From Microbacterium ulmi (GTDB lineage Bacteria; Actinomycetota; Actinomycetes; Actinomycetales; Microbacteriaceae), in assembly GCF_011759705.1 (NCBI RefSeq), contig NZ_JAAOZF010000001.1, forward strand, positions 1,113,152 to 1,177,151: a stretch of DNA of 64,000 nt. Reading direction: 5' to 3'. The position numbers were made by a program, and so were the translations under genes. Shown here in pieces: positions 45,034-54,102 of this stretch. The notes below the pieces were generated by a model. The model was not told the origin of the DNA, ran no database searches, and worked only from the letters and a program-made list of their open reading frames with translations. The first letter of the stretch is position 1. Every line of letters starts with the position of its first letter.

Positions 45034-45959
45034 TGACCGAGACCCGGACCCTCGTCCAGCCCAAGCTCAAGCGCCGCCGCTGGGAGGACCCCGACGCCGC
45101 CGCGGGCAACAGCTTCGCGGGCGCGAAGGCGGGCCGCTTCCGCCGCCTCACGAAGCACCTGCTGCTCATCGCGGTGTCGCTCATCATGCTCTACCCCGTG
45201 CTGTGGATGCTGTCGAGCTCGTTCAAGGAGCCCGGCGAGATCTTCACGAACCAGAGCCTCATCCCGCAGACGTGGACCGTCGACAACTACGTGAAGGGCT
45301 GGAACGCGCTGCAGTACCCGTTCGGCCAGTTCTTCCTCAACTCGACGATCGTCGCGGTCGCGGCCGTCGTCGGCAACCTCTTCTCGTGCTCGCTCGCGGC
45401 GTTCGCGATCGCGCGGCTGCGGTTCAAGGGCAGCAGGGTCGTGCTCGGCATCGTGCTCGTGTCGATCATGCTCCCGTACCACGTCGTCGTCGTGCCGCAG
45501 TACATCATGTTCTCGTCGCTGGGCTGGGTGAACACGTTCTGGCCGCTCATCCTCCCGAAGTTCCTCGCGACCGACGCGTTCTTCATCTTCCTCATGGTGC
45601 AGTTCATCCGGGCGCTGCCGCGCGACCTCGACGAGGCGGCGCGCCTGGACGGCTGCGGGCCGTTCGGCATCTACTTCCGCATCATCCTGCCGCTGACGAC
45701 CCCCGCGCTTGCGACCACCGCGATCTTCACGTTCATCTGGTCGTGGAACGACTTCTTCACGCCCCTGATCTACCTGACCGATCCGGTGATGCAGACGCTG
45801 CCGGTCGCGCTGCGCAGCTTCCTCGACTCGACGGGCCTCTCGTCGTACGGACCGCTGTTCGCGATGTCGATCCTCGCGCTCGGGCCCATCGTCGGGTTCT
45901 TCATCGTCGCGCAGCGCTACCTCATCGACGGCATCGCGACGACGGGGGCGAAGGGATGA
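45033..45959 (+). CDS. Sugar ABC transporter permease (MalG/UgpE type)
   Basis: 308 residues with six membrane helices. An N-terminal basic leader is followed by LLLIAVSLIMLYPVLWMLSS SFK-type sequence, and the EAA motif is in LDEAARLDGCGPFGIYFRII then LPLTTPA. It pairs with the preceding permease to form the channel. The ATG overlaps the upstream stop; a GTG one codon earlier is an alternative. Its own stop overlaps the next ATG. Confidence 0.93.
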   Translation: MTETRTLVQPKLKRRRWEDPDAAAGNSFAGAKAGRFRRLTKHLLLIAVSLIMLYPVLWMLSSSFKEPGEIFTNQSLIPQTWTVDNYVKGWNALQYPFGQFFLNSTIVAVAAVVGNLFSCSLAAFAIARLRFKGSRVVLGIVLVSIMLPYHVVVVPQYIMFSSLGWVNTFWPLILPKFLATDAFFIFLMVQFIRALPRDLDEAARLDGCGPFGIYFRIILPLTTPALATTAIFTFIWSWNDFFTPLIYLTDPVMQTLPVALRSFLDSTGLSSYGPLFAMSILALGPIVGFFIVAQRYLIDGIATTGAKG

Positions 45960-46696
45960 CGGCGAGCGTCGCGGCCGTGCGCGTCGACGCGCCGGCCGAC
46001 CTCAGCTATGCGATCGACCCGTCGCACTTCCGCTGGCGCGGAGACCGCGTCATCACGGAGTCGCTCGAGGACGGCGCGCCCTTCACGACGACGCGGTTCG
46101 CGCAGTCGGCGCACGCCTTCACCCACGCCGATGCCCCCGACCACGTCGTCGCGGGCGGGGGCGACCTCGCCGGCATCCCCGTGCGCACGTGGACGGGGAT
46201 CGCGACGGTCCTCGACCTGACGTCGGCGCCCGACGCGTCTCCCATCACGGCGGAGCATCTTCAGGATGCCGCGTCCCGCGCGGGCCTCGGCGGCGACGCA
46301 GAGGGCGGCATCCTCCTCGTCCGCACGGACTGGGACACCCGCCGCGACATCCGCGAGCCGGCGTACTGGGCCGATGCGCCCTGGATCGATGCCGGCGCGG
46401 CGGCGTGGCTGCGCGCGCAGGCGCCGAGCGCCGTCGGCTTCGACTTCCCGCAGGACGAGCCGATCCGCCGCGCCGTCGCGGGCGAGCACGTCGACCCGCG
46501 CGAGTTCGTGACGCATCACGAGCTGCTCGCCAACGGCATCGGCCTCGTCGAGTACCTGCGCGGCCTGTCCGGCATCCCGACCCGCGTGCTGCTGTGCGCC
46601 GCGCCCATCCGGCTGCAGGACTCCGACGGCGGGCCCGCCCGCGTCGTCGCCTTCCCCCTCTTGACCGATCACCCCATCGCAACCCCGGAAAGCTGA
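45956..46696 (+). CDS. Cyclase-family (kynurenine-formamidase-like) metal hydrolase
   Basis: 246 residues. The Zn/Mn site H-x-x-T-H-x-D-x-P-x-H is present as HAFTHADAPDHV, with Phe where Gly is usual. Then VLLVRTDW-like strand (GGILLVRTDWDTRRD) and VGFDFPQDEPIRR follow. The family opens amides, lactones or cyclic esters. The ATG overlaps the permease stop (ATGA), so it is expressed with the transporter and probably acts on the imported compound or a lactone derived from it. Confidence 0.85.
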   Translation: MTASVAAVRVDAPADLSYAIDPSHFRWRGDRVITESLEDGAPFTTTRFAQSAHAFTHADAPDHVVAGGGDLAGIPVRTWTGIATVLDLTSAPDASPITAEHLQDAASRAGLGGDAEGGILLVRTDWDTRRDIREPAYWADAPWIDAGAAAWLRAQAPSAVGFDFPQDEPIRRAVAGEHVDPREFVTHHELLANGIGLVEYLRGLSGIPTRVLLCAAPIRLQDSDGGPARVVAFPLLTDHPIATPES

Positions 46697-46707
46697 GGAA
46701 CCCCATC

Positions 46708-48945
46708 GTGATCTCTCTCCACGAAGGACGCACGAGCGAGAGCCTGAACGGCGAATGGCAGTACGCGCTCGACGCCGCCGACGACGGACTCGCGAAGGGA
46801 TGGTCGGCCGCGACGTTCGACGCGGCCGACTGGAGGACGCTTGCCCTCCCGACGAACTGGTACAAGACCGAGATCGGCGACTTCTTCGGGACCGTCTGGT
46901 TCCGTCGCACCTTCACGGTGCCTGCGTCCTTCGACGGCCAGCGCGTGTTCGTCCGCTTCGGCGCCGTCGACTACTACGCGGACGTATGGGTCAACGGGCA
47001 CTTCCTCGGCTCTCACGAGGGCATGTTCAACCCGTTCGAGTTCGACGTGACCGACCTCGTCGACCGCGAGGGCGAGAACGTCGTCGTGCTGCGCGACGGC
47101 GCGCCGCGCGACGAGACCGAGTACATCCAGGCCGTGTTCTCCGACAACCCGCTGTCGGACGACTACCAGCGCCACCAGGCCAAGGCGATCTCGCAGATCA
47201 AGGGCCACATGATCGATGCGATGCACCGCCCCGGCTCCATGACGAAGTTCCGCCAGGACGGCACGTCGGGCGGCCCGTGGGGCAGGGTCGACCTCATCGC
47301 GCGGCCGCATGTGTACGTCGACTACGTCAAGCTCTTCACGCGGATCGGGATCAAGAAGGACTGGCTCGGCGACCAGCTCGACAAGCCCGACGGGACGGCG
47401 CTCGTCTCGGCCGACGTCACGATCGTCAACACGACGGGACGCACCGTCACGACGGACGCGACGCTCACGGCGACCCCGAAGACGTTCGAGGGCTCCTCCG
47501 CCGTCTCCGCGCCGCGTCGGCTCACACTGCAGCCCGGATCGAACACCGTCAAGCTCGTCGTCACGATCTCCGACGCGCACCTGTGGTGGACGTGGGACCA
47601 CGGCAGCCCCGATCTCTACACCGCGACCGTCGCCGTCGGCGACGACGCGCTCGATGTGACGTTCGGCGTCAAGGAGGTCAGGCAGGACGAGCCCACGGGG
47701 CACTGGTACCTCAACGGCAAGCGCGTCTTCCTGCGCGGCATGCGCTACATCACGTCGCAGTGGCTCAGCGAGGGCACCGAGCAGCTGTGGGACGACGACC
47801 TGCACAAGATGCTCGACATGCAGATCAACTCGATCCGCATCGGCAGCCACGTCGAGCCCGACCGCTTCTACGCGAAGTGTGACGAGCTGGGGTTCCTCGT
47901 GTGGCAGGTCTTCCCGCTGCACTACTGCGTGAGCGACTCGGACGACTTCGTCGAGCGCGCCGCCGACATGATCCGCGACATGGGCCAGATGCTCGTCAAC
48001 CACGCGTCGCTGGGCATGTGGAGCGTGTTCAAGGAGCCGGAGATCTACCTCCTGCCCGACAAGCCGAACAACTACTTCCGGCTCTGCCAGATCCTCAAGG
48101 AGACGCTCGCGACGGTCGACCCGACGCAGTGGATCCACCTCGGCGACTACCGCGAGGGCGCGCAGAACCTCATGATCGGCGGCGTGCAGCCCGGCGACAT
48201 ACACCTCGACGAGAAGGTCATCGAGCCGCAGATCGTCGAGTTCGGCGCGGCATCCATCCCGGTCCTCGAGACGCTCAAGACGTTCATCCCCGAAGACAAG
48301 CTGTGGCCGCCGCACTGGGACACGTGGGAGTACCACGGGCTGTTCTACGACCTCGCGTTCGACTTCGCCAAGATCGAGCTCGGCGACTCGCTCGAGGAGT
48401 TCATCGACAACTACCAGTCGTACGAGGCCCTCGTCGTCAAGGAGCAGATCGAGTTCTTCCGGCAGCGCAAGTACGAGCCGGTCGCGTCGATGTACCTGTA
48501 CTACTGGAGCGACTCGTGCCCCATCATCGGGTCGGGGCTGCTGGACTACTACCGCCGGCCGTACAAGGTCTACGACTGGATGAAGGCGGTCTACACGCGC
48601 GTGCTCGTGAGCCTCGAGCGCGACGTCACGCCGTACGTCATCGGCCGCGAGAAGGTGTACCGGCCGGGCACGAGCTTCGTCGCGAAGCTGTGGGTCACGA
48701 ACGATCTCGAGCACGACCTCCAGGACGCCGCCGTGTCGTGGGCGATCAGGAGCTCGGGCGGCGAGGTCGTCGCCTCGAACGCGCTGACCGGCACGATCGC
48801 GGCCGACTCCGTCAAGCGCGCCGACCACGTCGTGTGGGCGATCCCCGCGGACGCGCCGCTGGGCGAGTACCGCGTCGAGCTGTCGGCGAGGGATGCCGAG
48901 GGCACGCTGCTCTCGGACAACTTCCTCGACTTCGTGGTGCGCTGA
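46708..48945 (+). CDS. Glycoside hydrolase family 2-like enzyme with atypical active site
   Basis: 745 residues, no signal peptide. N-terminal jelly-roll sugar-binding domain (SLNGEWQYALDAADDG, WYKTEIGDFFGTVWFRRTFT, YADVWVNGHFLGSHEGMFNP), an immunoglobulin-like domain (~200-330) ending FGVKEVRQDE, and a TIM barrel opening WYLNGKRVFLRGMRYIT. In GH2 the acid/base lies in an Asn-Glu pair; here the block reads MWSVFKEPEI (Lys442-Glu443), so the Asn is missing. The later WEYHGLFYDLAF block is also unlike the usual nucleophile region. It may be a divergent beta-glycosidase or a non-hydrolytic relative. GTG start after GAGGA. Confidence 0.8.
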   Translation: MISLHEGRTSESLNGEWQYALDAADDGLAKGWSAATFDAADWRTLALPTNWYKTEIGDFFGTVWFRRTFTVPASFDGQRVFVRFGAVDYYADVWVNGHFLGSHEGMFNPFEFDVTDLVDREGENVVVLRDGAPRDETEYIQAVFSDNPLSDDYQRHQAKAISQIKGHMIDAMHRPGSMTKFRQDGTSGGPWGRVDLIARPHVYVDYVKLFTRIGIKKDWLGDQLDKPDGTALVSADVTIVNTTGRTVTTDATLTATPKTFEGSSAVSAPRRLTLQPGSNTVKLVVTISDAHLWWTWDHGSPDLYTATVAVGDDALDVTFGVKEVRQDEPTGHWYLNGKRVFLRGMRYITSQWLSEGTEQLWDDDLHKMLDMQINSIRIGSHVEPDRFYAKCDELGFLVWQVFPLHYCVSDSDDFVERAADMIRDMGQMLVNHASLGMWSVFKEPEIYLLPDKPNNYFRLCQILKETLATVDPTQWIHLGDYREGAQNLMIGGVQPGDIHLDEKVIEPQIVEFGAASIPVLETLKTFIPEDKLWPPHWDTWEYHGLFYDLAFDFAKIELGDSLEEFIDNYQSYEALVVKEQIEFFRQRKYEPVASMYLYYWSDSCPIIGSGLLDYYRRPYKVYDWMKAVYTRVLVSLERDVTPYVIGREKVYRPGTSFVAKLWVTNDLEHDLQDAAVSWAIRSSGGEVVASNALTGTIAADSVKRADHVVWAIPADAPLGEYRVELSARDAEGTLLSDNFLDFVVR

Positions 48946-48946
48946 C

Positions 48947-49678
48947 ATGAGCGGGGTCTCGACCGTCGTCATCACCGGCTCCGGCAGCGGGATCGGACAG
49001 GCGACAGCGGCCAGGTACCTCGAGGAGGGCGCCGCCGTGTACGGCTTCGACCGCGCCGAGGCGCAGCCGCATCCGCTCCCGGGCGGACCGGGAGCGTGGG
49101 TGCCCGTGCGGGTGGACGTGTCGGACCCCGCGGGGATCGCGGAGGCGTTCGAGACGGTCGAGGCCGATCGCGGCGGTGTGGACGTGCTCGTCACGAGCGC
49201 CGCGGTCGGCTTCCCCGAGCCCTTCGCCGACATGACGGTCGCGTCGTGGGACCGCGTCTTCGGCATCAACGTCACGGGCACGATGCTGAGCATCAAGGCC
49301 GTGCTTCCGGGGATGGTCGCGCGCGGGTCTGGGTCCGTCGTGGTCGTGTCGTCGATCGCGGGCCGCACCAGGAGCGTCGCGAACGGGGCGCACTACACCG
49401 TGACGAAGTACGGTCTCATCGGGCTCACGCGGCATCTCGCCGCGGAACTGGCCGGCTCCGGCGTCCGCATCAACTGCGTGGCGCCGGGGCCCACCAACTC
49501 GCCGATCCTCACAGCGGCGACGCCGCAGGACGAGATCGACGCGATCATCGCGAGGACGCCGCTGCGGCGCATAGCGGAGCCGGAGGATGTCGCGAACGTC
49601 ATCGCGTTCGTCGCCGACGACCGGCGCGCACGCCAGCTGCACGGCGCCGTGCTCGACGTGAACGGGGGGCTGTACTGA
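48947..49678 (+). CDS. SDR-family oxidoreductase 1
   Basis: 243 residues, classical short-chain dehydrogenase. NAD(P)-binding TGSGSGIG near the N-terminus, catalytic Ser in VVVVSSIAGRTRS, and Tyr150-x3-Lys154 in HYTVTKYGLIG. The acidic D after beta-2 (VYGFDRAEAQ) suggests NAD(H). It ends LHGAVLDVNGGLY, the usual SDR tail. It starts one base after the GH2 stop region and overlaps the second SDR (TGATG). Confidence 0.92.
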   Translation: MSGVSTVVITGSGSGIGQATAARYLEEGAAVYGFDRAEAQPHPLPGGPGAWVPVRVDVSDPAGIAEAFETVEADRGGVDVLVTSAAVGFPEPFADMTVASWDRVFGINVTGTMLSIKAVLPGMVARGSGSVVVVSSIAGRTRSVANGAHYTVTKYGLIGLTRHLAAELAGSGVRINCVAPGPTNSPILTAATPQDEIDAIIARTPLRRIAEPEDVANVIAFVADDRRARQLHGAVLDVNGGLY

Positions 49679-50388
49679 TGGCCGACGCACGAGGCGTCTA
49701 CGTCACGGGAGCCGCCGGCGGGCTCGGGCTCGGCATCGCCCGGCGCTTCCTCGCCGAGGGCGACGTCGTCACGGGGTCCGACCTGCGCGCCCCCGAGGCG
49801 CTCGCGGGGCGATTCCTGCCGCTCGAGCTCGACTTCGCATCGGATGCCGCGCACCGCGCCGCCGTCGAGCGGGCGCGCGAGCATGCCGGCGGCAGGCTCG
49901 ACGTCGTCGTGACGCACGCCTTCGTCGGCTCGCCGACGCCGTTCTCGCAGCTCACGCTCGAGGAGTGGGACCGGCTGATCGGCATCAACCTGCGCGGAGC
50001 GATGCTGACGATCCACAGCGCGCTGCCCCACCTCCGCCCCGGGTCGAGCATCGTCATCACGTCCTCGATCGCGGGCCGCCGGTACAGCAGCGTCATGGGA
50101 CCGCACTACACGGTCGCGCGGTACGGGCTCATCGGGCTCGGACGCCACCTCGCGACGGAGCTCGCGGGAACCGGCATCCGCGTCAACGTCGTGTGCCCGG
50201 GGCCTCCCGACTCGCCGCAGATGCGGGAGGTCGTCTCGGAGGAGCGGCTCGCGCAGATCGCGGCGAGCATCCCGACGCGGCGCCTCACCGAGCCGGCGGA
50301 CCTCGCCGAGACCGTGTTCTTCCTCGCGAGCGACGAGGCGCGACACGTGCACGGCGCGGTGTTCGACGTCAACGGCGGGCTCGCCTGA
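49678..50388 (+). CDS. SDR-family protein 2 with Lys-to-Arg catalytic change
   Basis: 236 residues. TGAAGGLGLGIARRF cofactor loop, catalytic Ser in VITSSIAGRRYSS, but the Y-x3-K motif is Tyr144-Thr-Val-Ala-Arg148, so the catalytic lysine is arginine. The NNAG motif is also altered (VTHAFVGSPTP). It is clearly a paralogue of the preceding SDR (same HGAV-DVNGG ending). It may be a low-activity or structural partner, or use Arg in place of Lys. Its start and stop overlap both neighbours. Confidence 0.88.
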   Translation: MADARGVYVTGAAGGLGLGIARRFLAEGDVVTGSDLRAPEALAGRFLPLELDFASDAAHRAAVERAREHAGGRLDVVVTHAFVGSPTPFSQLTLEEWDRLIGINLRGAMLTIHSALPHLRPGSSIVITSSIAGRRYSSVMGPHYTVARYGLIGLGRHLATELAGTGIRVNVVCPGPPDSPQMREVVSEERLAQIAASIPTRRLTEPADLAETVFFLASDEARHVHGAVFDVNGGLA

Positions 50389-51074
50389 TGTCGGGACTCG
50401 CGTCGGGCGCCGCGGCCGACGGAGCGGCGACGGTCCGCCCGCCCATCGGCGAGGAGATCTACGGCGAGCTGCTCTCCCGCATCCTCAGCTCGCAGATCGA
50501 GCCGGGGGGCCGGATCACGATCGACGTGCTCTCCCGCGAGCTCGGCATCTCGCAGACGCCCATCCGTGAGGCGCTGCACCGCCTGCATGCCGACGGCGTC
50601 GTCGTGCGCACGCACCTCGCAGGCTACCGCGTCGCCCCGCGCATCACGGAGGACCAGTTCGAGTCCCTCGTGGAGATCCGCCTGCTCCTGGAGCCGGCGG
50701 CCGCCCGGCATGCTGCGGAGCGGATGCCGACCGGCGAGCTCGCCGAGCTGCGCGACGCAGCGGCGGCCATGCGCCCCGAGATGCTCGCGCGCGTGGACCG
50801 CGGCTACGCCGTCTTCTCCCAGCGCGACGCCGATTTCCACGACGCCGTCGCGCGCGGGGGCGGCAACGGATACATCCGCGACTCGCTCTCGCGCCTGCAC
50901 TCGCACATCCACCTGTTCCGGCTGTCGGAGACGCTCGAGCTGACCTCGCGCGCCATCGGCGAGCACACCGACATCGTCGACGCGATCGCGCGTCGCGACC
51001 CGGACGGCGCCGCCTACGCGATGCGCCATCACATCGAGCAGTCGGCGACGCGCTTCCGCGCGGCGTTCCGCTGA
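50388..51074 (+). CDS. GntR/FadR-family regulator (FCD domain), copy 1
   Basis: 228 residues. Winged helix: IYGELLSRILSSQIEPGGRI, LSRELGISQTPIREALHRLH, then LAGYRVAPRI. The C-terminal FCD helical domain has VEIRLLLEPAAARHAAERMP and the metal/ligand histidines in RDADFHDAVARGGGNGYIRD and RHHIEQSATRF. It is encoded inside the operon it probably controls, overlapping the SDR stop (TGATG). Equal in length and clearly paralogous to the regulator at 57015. Confidence 0.92.
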   Translation: MSGLASGAAADGAATVRPPIGEEIYGELLSRILSSQIEPGGRITIDVLSRELGISQTPIREALHRLHADGVVVRTHLAGYRVAPRITEDQFESLVEIRLLLEPAAARHAAERMPTGELAELRDAAAAMRPEMLARVDRGYAVFSQRDADFHDAVARGGGNGYIRDSLSRLHSHIHLFRLSETLELTSRAIGEHTDIVDAIARRDPDGAAYAMRHHIEQSATRFRAAFR

Positions 51075-51084
51075 GGAGACCCGT

Positions 51085-52062
51085 ATGACGAAGCAGGAGC
51101 CGTTGCGGATCGGGTTCGTCGGCGGGGGCGGGATCGCCCATCGCCACGCCGATGCGCTCGCGCGCACGGGGTCGGCCGTCGTGACCGACGTCGTCGACCT
51201 CGACGAGTCCCGGGTGCGGTGGCTCACGTCGGAGGGGGCGAGCTTCCGGCGCCGGCCCGAGGAGCTCGTGGGCGCCGTCGACGCCGTGTACGTCCTGACG
51301 CCCCCGCGCGTGCGGCGCGACACGATCGCCGTGCTGGCCGGGGCCGGCATCCCGATCTTCAGCGAGAAGCCGCTCGCGGCGACCCTCGAGGACGCTGCCG
51401 CGATCGCCGAGGTCGTGCGGGAGAGCCCCGTGCCGTTCATGACGGGGTTCATGCGGCGGTGGCACACGCCCAACCGCGTGTTCCGCGACCTCGTGCGCTC
51501 GGGCGCGATCGGCGAGCCCGTGCAGTTCTTCCGCCAGCGGATAGGGCGCCTCGACGTGCCCGCGGGCGACTGGCGCACGACCCCGGCGCAGCTGTGCGGC
51601 GTGACCGTCGAATCGGCGTCGCACGACATCGACCTGCTGCGCTGGATCGGAGGCGACATCGTCGCCGCGACGGGGCACGTCGACGAGACGCGACCCGATC
51701 TTCCCGGCTTCGACGAGACGATGGGCGCGACGCTGCGGTTCGCGAGCGGCGCATCGGCGGTGCTGCAGGTGTCGTGGCAGAGCCGCGTCGAGCGCAACGT
51801 CCTCGGCGTCATCGGCACGCTCGGCACGGCCGTGCTGGAAGGCTCGGGCCTGTGGACGAGCTCGACGCTCACCGTCGCGACGGCCGACGGCACGACGACG
51901 CGCGCCTTCTCCCCCGACGAGGCCGACGAGGACGGATACGGCGGTCAGGCCGAGGGATTCGTGCGTCTCGTGCGTGGCGAGCAGGTCGACCACGCGGATG
52001 CCGAGGACGGCCTGGCCACCGTCGAGATCTCGACGCGCATCCTGCGGTCCAGTGCGGTCTGA
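51085..52062 (+). CDS. Gfo/Idh/MocA-family oxidoreductase
   Basis: 325 residues. N-terminal Rossmann domain IGFVGGGGIAHRHADALART, DAVYVLTPPRVRRDT and the EKP motif SEKPLAATLEDAAA. The C-terminal domain has HDIDLLRWIGGDIVAATGHV, with the His-Asp-x-D catalytic-type motif. Typical enzymes oxidise or reduce a sugar, inositol or their derivatives with NAD(P). GAGGAGACC precedes the ATG. It is the last gene of the plus-strand operon, ten bases after gntR; its stop codon lies inside a 16-bp repeat. Confidence 0.9.
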   Translation: MTKQEPLRIGFVGGGGIAHRHADALARTGSAVVTDVVDLDESRVRWLTSEGASFRRRPEELVGAVDAVYVLTPPRVRRDTIAVLAGAGIPIFSEKPLAATLEDAAAIAEVVRESPVPFMTGFMRRWHTPNRVFRDLVRSGAIGEPVQFFRQRIGRLDVPAGDWRTTPAQLCGVTVESASHDIDLLRWIGGDIVAATGHVDETRPDLPGFDETMGATLRFASGASAVLQVSWQSRVERNVLGVIGTLGTAVLEGSGLWTSSTLTVATADGTTTRAFSPDEADEDGYGGQAEGFVRLVRGEQVDHADAEDGLATVEISTRILRSSAV

Positions 52063-52122
52063 GCCGGCCGCAGCCTGAGCCGGCCGCAGCCTGAGCCGGC
52101 CGCAGTCTGAGCCGGCCGCGGT
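52059..52122. repeat. 16-bp tandem repeat, four units, across a stop codon
   Basis: CTGAGCCGGCCGCAGC repeated at 52059, 52075, 52091 and 52107; the last two units carry one and two changes. The first unit supplies the TGA of the Gfo/Idh/MocA gene. It fills most of the gap to the convergent enoyl-CoA hydratase gene. Confidence 0.95.
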
Positions 52123-52126
52123 CGGC

Positions 52127-52900
52127 CTACTCGCCCCTGAAGACGGGCGCGCGCTTCGCGAGGAACGCCTCGACGCCTTCGGCGAAGTCGCGGCTCGCGT
52201 ACACGCCGGCGAAGACGTCGTCGCGCTCGATGTCGCCGAGGGCGGCATCCACTCTCCGCCACAGCCGGCGGAACGAGGCGAGCGTGAGGGGGGCGCACGC
52301 GCGGATCGCGTCGAGGATGCCGGCGAGGCGCTCCTCGAGCGCGGCAGGCCCGGCGACGTCGGTGACGAACCCCGCACGCAGCGCCTCTTCGGCCGAGAAC
52401 AGACGAGCAGTGAAGAGCATCTCGGCGGCTGCTCGGCGGCCGAACGTCTCCGACAGGCGCGCGATCGACGTCGGAGACAGCGTGTTGCCGATCGTGCGCG
52501 CGATGGGCGAGCCGAACCGCGAGGACGGTGTGCACAGCACAATGTCGCTGAGCGCCGCGAAGACGATCCCCCCACCGACGCATGCGCCGTCGACGACCGA
52601 CACGACAGGCACGTCGAGCCCGACGAGAGCGCTCTGCACGCGCCGCATGTGCGCCTCGTAGGCGACGCCCTCCTCGCCCGTCGTGATCGTGCGCAGGTGG
52701 CCGATGTCTGTGCCCCCCGCGAACGCGCCGTCTGCGCCGCGCAGGACGAGGGCCCGGATGCCGGGATCCTGCGCGACCGAGCCGAACAGCTCTTCGAGCC
52801 GCCCGTACATCTCGATCGTGATGGCGTTGCGGCGCACCGGGTTCGAGAGCGTGATCGTCGCGACGCCGTCGTCGACGGCGAAGCCGACGGATCCGCTCAC
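52127..52900 (-). CDS. Enoyl-CoA hydratase/isomerase family protein
   Basis: 257 residues, crotonase fold: VATITLSNPVRRNAITIEMY, the oxyanion-hole segments GADGAFAGGTDIGHL and VVDGACVGGGIVFAALSDIV, and a C-terminal helix ending FAEGVEAFLAKRAPVFRGE. The two usual hydratase glutamates are not obvious (GNTLSPTSIARLSETFG at that place), so isomerase, lyase or dehalogenase-like chemistry is possible. GTG start overlaps the CoA-transferase stop (GTGA). Last gene of the minus-strand operon. Confidence 0.88.
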   Translation of the reverse strand: MSGSVGFAVDDGVATITLSNPVRRNAITIEMYGRLEELFGSVAQDPGIRALVLRGADGAFAGGTDIGHLRTITTGEEGVAYEAHMRRVQSALVGLDVPVVSVVDGACVGGGIVFAALSDIVLCTPSSRFGSPIARTIGNTLSPTSIARLSETFGRRAAAEMLFTARLFSAEEALRAGFVTDVAGPAALEERLAGILDAIRACAPLTLASFRRLWRRVDAALGDIERDDVFAGVYASRDFAEGVEAFLAKRAPVFRGE

Positions 52901-54063
52901 GGGGTCTTCACCCCGAGGACCTCCTCCTGGTGCTCGCCGAGGAGCGGAGGATGCCGCCGCACGGCGGCGGGGGTCCCTGCGAGCTTGACGGGGAACCCGA
53001 GCGTGCGCACCTCTCCCTCGACGGGGTGCGGGATCGACAGGACCATCTCCCGGTGGCGCGTGTGGGGGTCGGCGAGCACCTCGTCGTACGCGAGGATCGG
53101 CCCGCACGGCACTCCGCCGGCGAGGAGCCGCTCGACCCAGTAGTCCGTGCCGTGCGCCGCGAGGAGCCCCTCGATCGTGTCGGCGAGGAGCTTCTTGTTC
53201 GCCATGCGCAGCGGGTTCGTCGCGAAGCGCTCGTCGTGCTCGAGCTCGGGGGCGCCGATCGCGGCGCAGAGGAATCCCCACAGGCGCTGGTTGTTGGCGC
53301 CGATCGTCATCCAGCCGTCCTTCGTGCGGAACGCCTGGTAGGGCGCCGACATGCGGTGCGACGAGCCCGTGCGCGCAGGCACGTGGCCGCTTGACCAGTA
53401 CTCCGTCGCCTCCCATGCCGTGAGGCTCAGCGCCGCCTCGAAGAGCGACGTCTCGAGCCGCTGCCCCTCGCCCGTGCGGAGCTTGTGCACGTACGCGGCG
53501 AGGATGCCGTACGCGCAGTACAGGCCCGAGCCCATGTCGCCCACAGGCACACCCGCCTTGGCGGGAGGCGCGTCGGGGTGGCCCGTCACGCCCATGACTC
53601 CCGACATGCCCTGGGCGATGAGGTCGTAGCCGGGGCGGTCGGAGTACGGACCGGAGTGCCCGAAGCCGGAGATGCTCGCGTAGATGATCGCGGGATTGAG
53701 CTTCTTGACCGACTCGTAGTCGATGCCGAGCCGCTCCGTGACGCCCGGCCGGAAGTTCTCTACGACGACGTCGGCCTCGACGACGAGCCGCCGGAAGTCG
53801 GCGAGGCCCTCGTCCGAGCGCAGATCGAGCACGATCGAGCGCTTGTTGCGGTTGAGCGCGAAGAACGCGGGTCCGTCGTCGCCCTTGCCCGAGCGTCCCC
53901 ACGAGTGACGCGTCTGGTCGCCGCCGCCGGGGGGCTCGACCTTGATGACGTCGGCGCCGAAGTCGGCCAGGAGCATCGTGCAGAAGGGGCCGGCCATGAC
54001 CTGTGTCAGGTCGACGACCTTCATGCCGTGCAGTGCGGTGGGATCGTTCGCGGGGACGTTCAT
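52897..54063 (-). CDS. CaiB/BaiF family III CoA-transferase
   Basis: 388 residues. Family III signature: GMKVVDLTQVMAGPFCTMLL, ADFGADVIKVEPPGGGD, FFALNRNKRSIVLDLRSDEG and the catalytic aspartate (about residue 176) in VPVGDMGSGLYCAYGILAAY. It transfers CoA between carboxylic acids by a covalent aspartyl-CoA route. In this operon it presumably activates the acid made by the aldehyde dehydrogenase, feeding the crotonase-fold enzyme encoded after it. Confidence 0.92.
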   Translation of the reverse strand: MNVPANDPTALHGMKVVDLTQVMAGPFCTMLLADFGADVIKVEPPGGGDQTRHSWGRSGKGDDGPAFFALNRNKRSIVLDLRSDEGLADFRRLVVEADVVVENFRPGVTERLGIDYESVKKLNPAIIYASISGFGHSGPYSDRPGYDLIAQGMSGVMGVTGHPDAPPAKAGVPVGDMGSGLYCAYGILAAYVHKLRTGEGQRLETSLFEAALSLTAWEATEYWSSGHVPARTGSSHRMSAPYQAFRTKDGWMTIGANNQRLWGFLCAAIGAPELEHDERFATNPLRMANKKLLADTIEGLLAAHGTDYWVERLLAGGVPCGPILAYDEVLADPHTRHREMVLSIPHPVEGEVRTLGFPVKLAGTPAAVRRHPPLLGEHQEEVLGVKTP

Positions 54064-54102
54064 CGGTGATCGCTCTCTCGGTCGTTTCGGCGGCTCAGGG
54101 GT

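Noticed and set aside
42690..46696. A complete ABC importer in the cluster
   Set aside because: No ATP-binding subunit is encoded with the binding protein and permeases; a shared ATPase elsewhere must be assumed.
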